This document shows, one piece after another, positions 9,067-18,204 of a stretch of DNA of 21,090 bases (its first letter is position 1; each line of letters begins with the position of its first letter). The notes under the pieces were generated by a model, which was not told the DNA's origin, ran no database searches, and saw nothing but the letters and a program-made list of their open reading frames with translations. The translations under genes and the position numbers were made by a program. The stretch comes from Vitrella brassicaformis (lineage: Eukaryota; Sar; Vitrellaceae): NCBI GenBank assembly GCA_001179505.1, contig CDMY01000649.1:10159-31248 (forward strand), read 5' to 3'.

Positions 9067-10176
9067 TGTACGTGTGTGTTGTGCAGGTGACGGCGGTGCA
9101 TCGCCCGTCAACCACCACCACCACCAGCAGCGTGCCATCGATGCCTCTGACGTGCCGCAAGATCTCGCACCCACTGTCGCCAAAAGCGTCAGGAGCTACT
9201 CACAGCTGGAGGCCCTCATCGACTCCCACCCCATTCAATTCACCCCCGCCGTCATCCTGCCCATCCTCAGGAGCCTGCTGCCCATTGTGGTGGCGTCACT
9301 TGGCCTCGGTGTCTTTGTCGAGGTGCCCATCCCGCAGCTCGCCCAGGGTGTGGCCGTCGAACAGCTCAGCCGCTGGCTGTGGATGCTCGAGAGGGGCGGC
9401 AGGTGGGCCAGATGGCGGCCTGTGCTCGAGATGCTGTATCTGCTGAGGGGCAATACGCCTGTGGTGCTGAGTGACGACAGCTTCAGTGTGTTCGGCAGCC
9501 GGGCGGCCTTCATGAGTGAGAGGGAGGTTATCCGCCAGTGGAGGATACTCAGCTGGGGGGTCACTATCAATCGTGGAGGCCAGCAGAGATCCCTGATGGA
9601 TCCATCAGGCAGCAACATTTACTCCTTCTCGCAACCTACTTACTCCTCGCCGTCCTGACCGGCCCCGACGCATTCGACCCCGCCGACCCACCAACACTGC
9701 CGGACCAGCGGTGGGGTCACAAGGTGTACCGAACCTACACCTCAATGGTAGCTTTCGTCCTGGCGGAGTGGCTTTGGTACGGGGACCACAACCGCCGGTT
9801 GTCTCACCGTCGAGGATTCTGGCTGTTTCGCCTTCCGGCTTCTGCTGCATATCGGCGTGTAGATGATCTGCTGGCGGCCTCTCCCAGCGATGCGGCACAG
9901 TGGGGGGCAGGGGCGGCTGTGTTCGACAACAAGTCGTCTGGCTGGGTGCGGCATGATCGGCTGGTGGTGCTGGGCAGTGAGGCGATGGGCGAGGGGAACA
10001 ACATGGCATTCATTCAGCTGCTGGCTTATGAGGGGTACGGCCGCCGTGTGCTTATCTCCACGACGGAGTCGGCCCCTCACGACGAGACGCGTGCCGTCGT
10101 GATGAGAGTGCTGGGGGAGCACCTGGGGGGAATGGTGTGGCGGGATGGGAGCGGGTGGTGGAATGGTCCGTCGTGA
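8917..10176 (+). CDS. Gene 5: unknown protein, about 385 aa, paralogue of gene 4, with a frame break
   Basis: Exon 1 is 8917-8983 and exon 2 starts at 9087 after an intron that ends in (TG)n and GTGCAG. The frame then runs to about 9560, where coding shifts by one base and continues to TGA at 10174-10176. The shift falls at a run of six G (9555-9560); one further G would make a continuous protein of about 385 aa, close to the 377 aa of gene 4. Shared features are LERGGRWARWRPVLEML at about 123, a FDPADPP motif, an aromatic helix (AFVLAEWLWY), and HDRLVVLGSEAM near the C-terminus. The N-terminus has a His/Gln-rich patch. Alternatives to a base error are a true frameshift or a short intron (62 nt from 9529, acceptor at 9590). 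The function is unknown. Confidence 0.62.
9026..9070 (+). repeat. (CT)n(TG)n compound tract at an acceptor
   Basis: A CT run passes directly into a TG run inside intron 1 of gene 5, ending about 17 nt before the GTGCAG acceptor. It probably serves as the polypyrimidine tract. Confidence 0.9.
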
Positions 10177-11378
10177 AGATAGATAAGAGACACACAGATA
10201 GATAATGGCGTTTTTGCGGATCACTCGTCCGTCAGTGTACAGATTGTCGATATATCGTCGCTTTGGAGCATGAGGGGCGAGAGATAGACCTTAAAGCAAA
10301 GCAGCTGGTTTTCTTTCGCCCTCTGTCCGTCTGCATGAGGTGCGGTGCGGTGCGTCTGTGTGTGTTACGTCGACTGTGTGCGGTGGCTGGATAGCTATGG
10401 TATGTATGTCTGAGTGTGCTCTGTGGTATAGTAGCAGACAAAGCAATGATTGGGGTATGACGGATGTGATCCATCTGATCCGTTCCAATCAGGGCAACTT
10501 GGCGAAAACTGTCTGTCCGTCTGCTTGTCTGTCTGTCTGTCTGTCTGTCTGTTGTCTGCCTTCCCATAAAGACACGCAGCAAAAACACCTTAGGGACGGT
10601 CATATCACCACTCATCTCATCACCCACTCACTCATCAGCGTGTTCACAGGCATGTGTATCTTGTGTCGTGCATAGCATATGGCCATATGTTAGTTAACGT
10701 TCCTATCATCCAGCCAGCCATCCATCCATCCATCGAAGGAATGCGATGCGGGTCACGTCAAGCCGGCCGGCCGGGCAAGAGAGAACGAGCAATTAACATA
10801 CAAAAACATGAAAACCGTTGGTTGGCAGGCAGAGAGGCAGAGAGGGAGGGAGGGAGGGAGGGATCTTCGTATGTATTTCTGTATGTGTGTGTATGTGTGC
10901 CTTCAAATTCGCCCATCCACCCAAGGACGGAAGGCAAGGCACCCGCATTAATGTGAGAAATATTCATGGATAAAGCCAGCAGGCAGCAAAACCAACAGGG
11001 TGCGGTGCGGTGCCCCACCCCGCAATGCATTCATTAAGGGGAAGCAAGACGCACCGGCCGTCAGGCGGACCCACACAGGAAGAAAGGTGAGTCGGTGGGT
11101 GGGTGGCTGATGGGTGGATTAAAATACGCATAAAGACATCCATCCAGGCAGACAGACAGACAGACATCCAGACGAACCCTCACTCACACACGGACACAAG
11201 ACGTCCCTCCATGCTCTCCTCCCATCCCACCCCACCCCATCCTCGTCTCGTTCACTCAAGAGTCGGCGAGCTGTACCTATGAGCACACAGGCAGAGGGGC
11301 GTGGCGATGAAGGAAGGCCATCCCATCTGGTGGGGTGGGTATTGATGTTTCTATATGTGCACGTAAGGTGTGACTTAC
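10177..11378. other. Convergent spacer between genes 5 and 6 with microsatellites
   Basis: About 1.2 kb lies between the 3' ends of gene 5 and gene 6. It holds a (CTGT)n tract (about 10524-10551), a (CATC)n tract (about 10714-10735), a (GGGA)n tract (about 10844-10862) and a short (CAGA)n tract near 11151-11165. No open frame here shows splice-compatible neighbours or recognisable protein character, and I see no tRNA or other RNA gene. Confidence 0.55.
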
Positions 11379-14300
11379 TTACTGTAGGGGCTGCTGTTGG
11401 CTGTTGCTGCCGTCGGTCGCCGGCTGGTCATCAGTCGCTGGTGGGACCACGGGAGGCTCCCCCTCACTCACACCCACACCCACACCCGCTGCTGCTGCTG
11501 CCGATGGATGCTCCTGCAAATCACTCACCACACATGGGTTTATGGATGTATGGATGGGATGCCATGTGTGTGAGCGTTTGTATAGGCACTTGTGGCCCAG
11601 TGCCGCTGTCCGGGGGCATCTGGGGGTCGGCCAGCTGCGGCTGTGGTGGCTGTGGCGAGGGGACACCGGCAGCCTTGGCGCGCTCCGCATCCAACGCCCT
11701 CTGAACGCATCCACCCACAAGTCAATGCATCCACAAATGAATGACCACGGACGCAGTGGCGTGTGTCTGTGTCTGTGTATGTGTCTGTGTGTATGGTAAC
11801 AATTGCTACCTACCTGTAGTTCTCTGACTTGGTCGGTGAGCATCCTGTTCTCCGTCTGCAGCTGCTGAACCCTACACAAACAAGCAAGGCAATTGACGGA
11901 TGGGGGGGATGGGCACACGCATTAAATCAGTGCATTTGTTCGTGGCTCTGTGCTGTGGTGTGCTGACTTGTTTTGTGTCATGCTGAGCTCTCCCCGCAGC
12001 CTGGCCACCTCTCCGCCAGCCATCTGGTCTCCAGGCTGACCGTGGGGCATCCCGTGCGGACCAGGACCACCTGAATGCACACGCGAATGGATGCGTCGAC
12101 AAGGAGATGGATGGATGGGTGGGTGGGTGTGAGGTGTGGGTACCTACCGTGAAATGGGCCTCCTCCTCCGCCCATGAACGGCTGGCTCATGGTGTTGAGC
12201 GCCTCTGCTGATACACACACAGACAGACAGACAGACATACGCAACGAAAGCATTCCCTACATCCAATATATCCAGGTGTCTGTCTGTATTGGTGGGGTGG
12301 GAGTGACTGACCTGCGCCGGGAACGTTGTGGATGTACGTCTCCTCGCCCTGCATCCCATACACACACACACACGATTGGATGGAAGGACACACTTGTGCG
12401 GTGTGTGCGTACCTTTTTGATCTGGACCTTCAGCCTTTTGCCCCCTGCTCAGCTCACACACAAGAGAATGAACACATTCGTGTCTGTGGTGCGGTGCGTT
12501 GGTGCTGTAAGTGCAGGGAGGGCATGGCATAGCATATATGATGGCTCATGTGGGTTAGCTAGTACCGCAGACAGCGTACGTACCCTGCACTTGGAATCCG
12601 TTCATCCCCTGCACAGCATTCACCGCCGACACAACCTACACACACATACACACATCCATACACACACATACACATCTATACACGCGTGCGGCTAAGTAAG
12701 GTGTCACTTCCATCCGTCCAGCCATCCCATCCATGTGTGTGATGCGATGCGATGCATGTGTGTGTGTATGTGATACGTCAGAGAAGGAGACGAATCCGAA
12801 GCCCCGGTTGCGGCCCGTCTGCTTGTCAGTCACGATGCACGAACTGAATAAAGGCAGCACACACGCATTCCAATGTGGCACACGTACGCTTGCAGGAAGG
12901 CATCCATCCATCCATCGCATTAACCTGATGATGTTTCCATATTTCCTGAAGTGCGTGTTGAGGTCGTTCTCCGTCCACTCGTTGGGCACATGAAATATAA
13001 AGATGTTCGCACCTGACACACACATAGACGGATGTGTGGCTGTCTGTGCGTGTGTGTGTGTGCGCGTGTGTGTGTGTGTGCCCACCAGGCGGTCCGTGGA
13101 CCTGTCCGCTAGGGGTGGTGCCCCCAATGGCGCCGTGAGACGATGACGGCACAGAACCTTCACTCACACACATCACATACACACACGACAGACAGAAACA
13201 TAGAAATGGACACTCGGACACCGACAGCCTCTGTCCGTCCCTGCGGCTGTCTGTCTGTCTGTCTGTGTGTCATTCATTTGTGTGGACGCACCAGCGCCCT
13301 GCTGCAGTGACGACGAAGGAAGGGACGCCTGCATTGCATTCGGACACATACACAGACAGACAGACAGACAGACAGACGGAACACCGGTCTGTACATATGT
13401 TTGCTGTCAGCTCAGGCCAGGGGCCAGGCCAGGCTCCCTTTCCCTGTGCTGTGTGTGTGCGTACCTCAGTCTGTCTGTCGGCACCGAGCTCAGGCGGCCG
13501 CTCCCATGTGGTGATGCCCGTCGCATTGTTCTGGTAGTACGGCCTGCAGGGGGCAATCAGATCAGATCAGATGCACACACAGACCAGACAGCGGATATCA
13601 TATGATATGTGTGATCGATGTGTGTGTATGTGTGAGGGTGTGTATGTGTGAGTCTGTACCTTCCCTCTGGCGTCTGGTACTCGGTCCACAAAGGCGTCGC
13701 GGTCTGCAGCCATTCCATGCACACACACATGCCATGTGTGCACTACTGACTGTTGTTGTGACTTTGGTTGGTGGTTGTGCGGTCGGTGAGAGTGTGACCT
13801 GACTGACTGACCCGTGCTGCTGCCGCTGCCGCTGCCGCCGCTGCTGCTGCTGCTGCTGCTTGTGGTGCCATTGCCGGTGGACCGCCCGCCGCCTAAATTG
13901 ATTCAAGCATACAGACATACACACAAGGATGACGCACAGCACAGCACACTGTGTCCGGTCGGAATCGACCCACTTTGGCCATCGCTGAGGGCATTGCAGA
14001 CGCAGACGTCTGTGGACACACACACACACACATACAGACACACACGGACAGACCCCATACCCACTACAGATGGTCGTCTCCTTGGCCAGTTCAGTTTGTG
14101 CGTGTGTGGGTATACAGCTATCCCCCCAGCCGTTGACTCACTGACCTCTTTCTCCAGTTCAGGTGGCCGCTCCCACGTCGTCACACCGGTAGCTGGATTA
14201 TAAAAGTAGGGCCTGTACGGACAACACACACGCCACGCCGTCCAACCGCAATTCAATGCATTGCAATGCAATGCACACAGTTGTCATTCATGTGTTGACC

Positions 14301-14510
14301 CACCTGCCCTCCTGGGTGGCATACTCCTGCGGACAGGAAAGGTCACAAAACCATCATCCATCAAGACAGGGCGCTTTTCCTCACTGCTGGTGTGTCACCC
14401 ACCCCACCCCGACCCACCTGCCACTGTGGTCTGGCCGGTACTGTGTGTGGTGGCTCCTGCTGCCCATACCCTCCACCACCGCCCGCCATACCACCACCCA
14501 CCGAATTCAT
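11379..14510 (-). CDS. Gene 6: WW-WW-RRM-coiled-coil RNA-binding protein, CELF/Bruno-like RRM, 424 aa
   Basis: Nineteen coding exons join in phase: 14510-14418, 14326-14304, 14212-14146, 14009-13974, 13892-13812, 13703-13660, 13543-13465, 13328-13292, 13157-13086, 13012-12925, 12843-12777, 12635-12584, 12444-12413, 12348-12312, 12207-12148, 12070-11968, 11871-11814, 11700-11590 and 11513-11379. WW domain 1 spans residues 30-57 (W30, PYFYN, W52, P55) and WW domain 2 spans 106-132 (W106, PYYQNN, W128, P131), separated by poly-Ala. One RRM follows (178-257) with RNP2 IFIFHV, RNP1 RGFGFVSF and the ending MNGFQVQGGKRLKVQIKK, very close to the third RRM of CELF proteins. A coiled coil (about 300-343) and a Pro/Gln-rich tail finish the protein. 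WW domains bind Pro-rich partners, and CELF RRMs bind UG-rich RNA in splicing and decay. An acceptor-like CTGCAG precedes the ATG, so an upstream leader or coding exon may exist. Confidence 0.9.
13247..13376. repeat. (CTGT)n and (CAGA)n tracts flanking exon 8 of gene 6
   Basis: A (CTGT)n tract (13247-13266) and a (CAGA)n tract (13353-13376) are mutually complementary over about 20 nt and lie on either side of the 37-nt exon 13328-13292. In the pre-mRNA they could pair and place the exon in a loop. Confidence 0.85.
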
Positions 14511-15463
14511 CTGCAGTGTACACACATTTTATGAATGCCAACACACACACACACAGAGGGAGGGAGGGAGGGAGGGAGGGAGAGAGACGATGCTCGCGGT
14601 GTGCAGTGATGGCCGTGTGTGCTACAATTGTGTGTGACGGCTCACCACGCACCCCACAGGCAAGAGTCAAAAATGACGCAAAAATGGGCAGTGGCAGCTC
14701 TCAGTCAACTCATGACAAATCGATCACCTAGTGGCTGCACACCAACACACACAGGGAAACACACACACCCAGGCAGGCACGAGTCAGTCAGCCCATTGAT
14801 TGCTATGCTTCTCTCTCTTTCCGGTGCGCAGCGTGCTGCCACGTCATCCATTGTGTGTGCTCTGCTTCTGGCTGTTCTCTCCTCTCTGTCTGTGCGCGTC
14901 AAGAGCAGCCCCTCCTCTCTGGTGGTCTGTGTGCCGCCATCGCCTGCCTCTTTGCGGCCCCAAACACGTAATGCACGAGTGAGAAGCATACCTCTTGTGT
15001 CAGATCTGCCACTGCGCTGTCGAAAAAACCTCCCTTCGTCGAGCGTCCCTCCCTGAGCTCGCACGCAAACCCTGCAACCCTACGAAATCGCCTCTCTCTC
15101 CTTCACCACCAGATTCCACCGCTGACAGACGCTGACGTACGTAACAGACGCCGACCGAACACATACCTGCGCGCGTATGTCTGTCTGTCTGTGTGTGTCT
15201 GTGTGCATCTGTCTGTGTGTATGCAGCAGGCAGGGATCTCATCTTTCCCTTCTTCGTTTTGTCACTGCAGCAGTGCGCTGGTACGCACACACAAAAGACA
15301 CACGGAGGGACGGACAGAGGCTGCCGGTGTGTGGGTGTTCATTTCTGTGTGTGAGTAGAGGTTAATTCTGTGCCTCCCCGCCCGAACAACTCGCGCCAGA
15401 GCGCCGGGGGACGGCTACACCCCCACCACCAGGCACCAGAGCACATAGCCGGCTGCGGCGGGT
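14511..15463. other. Divergent spacer between genes 6 and 7
   Basis: About 950 nt separates the divergent starts of genes 6 and 7. It holds a (GGGA)n tract (about 14559-14580) and CTGT/TG-rich stretches (about 15177-15222) resembling intron ends, so untranslated first exons and leader introns of both genes may lie here. Frames in this region have Ser/Arg/Cys-rich, unconvincing translations and no phase-compatible joins that I can defend. Confidence 0.5.
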
Positions 15464-17763
15464 ATGCCATTGGGTGTGGATGGCTCGGTCTGTGCGTCGA
15501 TGTCTGTCTGCAGGCGCGTCTGTCGTCCCAGAGGCTCCACTCTCGGTGTGGTCGGTCAAAGAGCTGAGAAGAAGCCCCCTCAGGAGGGAAATGGCGGTGC
15601 GTCTGGAGGATGACCATCTGGTTGGCCACTGCCTGTGGAAGCGCTACGAGGGCAGGAAGTACTGGGGAATAGTCTGCTTCAAGGTAGGTCGGCATGCTGG
15701 TGGCCAATAAGCCAGGAATGACGGACGCTTCTACGCAGCACAGCGGCCGGTCAGGTGTGATGTCGTGTTGTGGTTCCTTGTTTGTTTGTGTGCAGGAGCT
15801 GGCGGGGTCTGGGTCGAAAACAGACCCATCCAAGACAGATCAACCCAAGGTGATTATATTGAGCAGCCAGCCGTGACAGACAGACACTTCTCAGCCCTCT
15901 CACTCTCGCCACTGACTGACTGTGATGGTCTGTCGGTCTGTGTGCGTGTTTCTTTCTATCTTCCTTTATCTTTGAAGGAGACGTACTATGTCAAGTACAC
16001 GGATGGAGATGTGGAGCGGATGCTGCCGCAGATTGTCAAGTAAGGAACCAACACACACAGACAAACGAACGAACAGGCCAGCCACAATATGCACAACCGG
16101 CGTGAGAGAAAGGCACCAAACAGCCATGTTTGTTGGGTGCGTTTGTTTGTTTCATCAGGCTGCAGTCTGGGTTCGGCCGCATAGAGGCGGCTGACTGGGA
16201 GGCCTCCGACGCACAAGGGGAGCTCCGGCCGCCGGCCGAGCTCAGCAGGCAAGGGCTATCTCGCAGCACCTACTCTCAGCTCATCCAGACCTTTCGCGAC
16301 GTACGGGAGGAGCACGGCCTCTCCAAGACACTCGTCAGACCGAAAGATGCCCCAATCAGGTCTCGTCAGCCCCCATCCAGCGGCAAGGACGGCACCGTCC
16401 CACCAATGTCATCAAGCGGCCCAGCTGGTGAGCGTGACGATCTTGTCAATGGCAACAGCTACTACGGGCGATATGGCCCCCTTGCCAGCACACGACGCTC
16501 CAGTCGTGTGCGCGAGAGCACCAGAGCTGGAGGCCCGAGGAGGTCGCCTGTGAGGCCTGAGGACGATGAAGAAGCTGGGCCGATCGCTGAACAAGTTGAT
16601 ATGGATGGAGATGTCCTCATGGACGAGGAGTGGGCCGGGCAGCCGTCGTCGAATGCTGCTGCTGCTGCTGGTGGTGGAGATGGGAAGCCCCCCACCAGAA
16701 GTGCCGTCTTCAATCGCAAACAGGCTGTCGCCTCGCGTACGTCGGGGGGAGGCAGGGGCAGGTACCTACCGACATGCGGGAGTACAGGGCTGTCCTCCCT
16801 CTGTCTGTCGCAGGTTCCAAGATGGATCACGTTGAGACCTACTTGGAGCTCTGCGCCACAATGTCAGTCAGGACAGCAGGGTCTTCGTCGTCGCGCTGTA
16901 TCTCCGTCTTACTCTCCCTTCATTGCTTCGATCGTGATGTCACTGCAATCCTTGCCTGTAGGTATCATGGTCAAGCTTACAGCAGCACTCGCGAAGCCAT
17001 CCAGGCACAAATACTCCGTACGTCAGACACACACGGGCACCATGCCACTCAGCTGGAGAGAATGCCGCAGATAGACGCCGCCTCTAGCTGTCGTGTGTTG
17101 TGTGTTGTGTGTTGCAGCCAACGAGAAGCGGCTACGAGTGTCGTCTGCGTCGGCGGCGACGAACAGTGCGACCAAGATGACGCCCTTCGACCTGCTCATC
17201 TCAAAATACAGACACAGCCACACAATAGGTAGCTGGGCACTCGTGCGACCTGAGCTTGGAAGCAGCTTCCATTTTGATCTATGTATATATGTATGTGTTA
17301 TTTATTTATGTACAGATCTGTGGGGGCCCAAGGAGGTCATGATATTTGAGGTCAGTGCGGAGTGGGCGGGGCGGGCGACAAGAGGGAGGGATGTATGTGA
17401 CATCGTGCCTGCCTGCCTGCCTGCCTGCAGGGTGCGATATGTCGGTACGGCAAGGACTTCCACAAGATCGCCAAACTGGTACACACCAGAAGACGACAAG
17501 AAACCATGGCCGGCACCTTCTACTTAGGTGACACCCCTGTGTTTGTGGTGGTGTGTCAGGTCGAGACGAAGACAACAAAGGAGTGCATCGACTTTTACTA
17601 CCTCTGGTGAGGCCAACCACGATGTCTCGGCACGTGCTTGCATCGCCTCTGCACCTCACCTGTGGTCATCCATCCTGTCGTGTTTAGGAAGAAGACGTCT
17701 CGTTACAGGCATTGGAAGGACCTCCGCGACCTGTCCGACACGATCAAGAACACCTGGGACTGA
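15464..17763 (+). CDS. Gene 7: chromatin protein with Tudor-like and SANT domains, 431 aa
   Basis: Twelve exons join in phase: 15464-15473, 15514-15683, 15796-15849, 15978-16039, 16159-16736, 16814-16862, 16962-17017, 17118-17228, 17316-17350, 17431-17478, 17560-17606 and 17688-17763 (TGA). Residues about 40-99 look Tudor-like: LVGHCLWKRYEGRKYWGIV, then YYVKYTDGDVERMLP. The middle is a disordered linker rich in Ser, Arg and Asp. Residues about 364-417 are a SANT domain (LWGPKEVMIFEGAICRYGKD, then ECIDFYYLWKKTSRY), whose closest known style is the SANT of MIER/MTA/CoREST co-repressors, which recruit histone deacetylases. The segment before it occupies the usual ELM2 position, but I see no clear ELM2 motif. 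A likely role is reading histone marks within a repressor complex; that is inference. The first exon (MPLG) is tentative; ATG at 15591 is the alternative start. Confidence 0.87.
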
Positions 17764-18204
17764 CTGACTGACTTGACTAGACCTTTATCAATCATGTCAT
17801 ATATGGATGGATGGATGAGTCTCTCTCGGCCGACCGTCGCTCTTCAGCCGCCTCACCTGCATGCCCTTGCCCATGCCCATGGTGGATCGATGGATGCGAG
17901 AGATGTAGACGCGGCTGACAGACGAGACAACGCAGAACTGCCTGCGTGTGTGTCTGGGCCGTGAAGTAGAATAATGTGATGGATAATGGATATCAACAGA
18001 CAGATCAGTCGCCGGTTGCTGCTTTGCCGCTGGGCTGCCGAGTGTGGGGTAGAGATGCGGCTGCGCTTTAAGGTGGGGGCGCCCCCAGGCTCCCGAGTCT
18101 CGGAGATGCTGCAGTCTTTCTCCCTCTCAGCAGAGGACAACATACACAGCAGCCGATAGCCCCGCCAGGCTGACAGTGCGTGCAGCGTTCATTGCAAGGG
18201 AAGG
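17764..18204. other. Spacer between genes 7 and 8
   Basis: This 440-nt spacer separates two same-strand genes and should hold the gene 7 terminator and gene 8 promoter. A minus-strand frame of 96 codons (18143-17853) runs through it but has no domain or repeat that would support a gene. A short (ATGG)n run lies near 17803-17816. Confidence 0.4.

Noticed and set aside
9551-9562. Programmed -1 ribosomal frameshift in gene 5
   Set aside because: The zero-frame codons (TGG GGG GTC) do not form a standard X-XXY-YYZ slippery heptamer, and I saw no obvious downstream structure. A homopolymer error or a missed intron is simpler.
10232-10627. Minus-strand 131-codon frame in the gene 5/6 spacer
   Set aside because: It is largely the translation of a CTGT microsatellite and flanking simple sequence, with no protein-like character.
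14705-15064. Minus-strand 119-codon frame upstream of gene 6
   Set aside because: It could be a leader exon, but I found no donor that joins it in phase to the exon at 14510, and its translation is Arg/Thr-rich without motifs.
17853-18143. Minus-strand 96-codon frame between genes 7 and 8
   Set aside because: It has no recognisable domain, no supporting splice partners and a low-complexity composition. It is not distinguishable from chance in GC-rich DNA.
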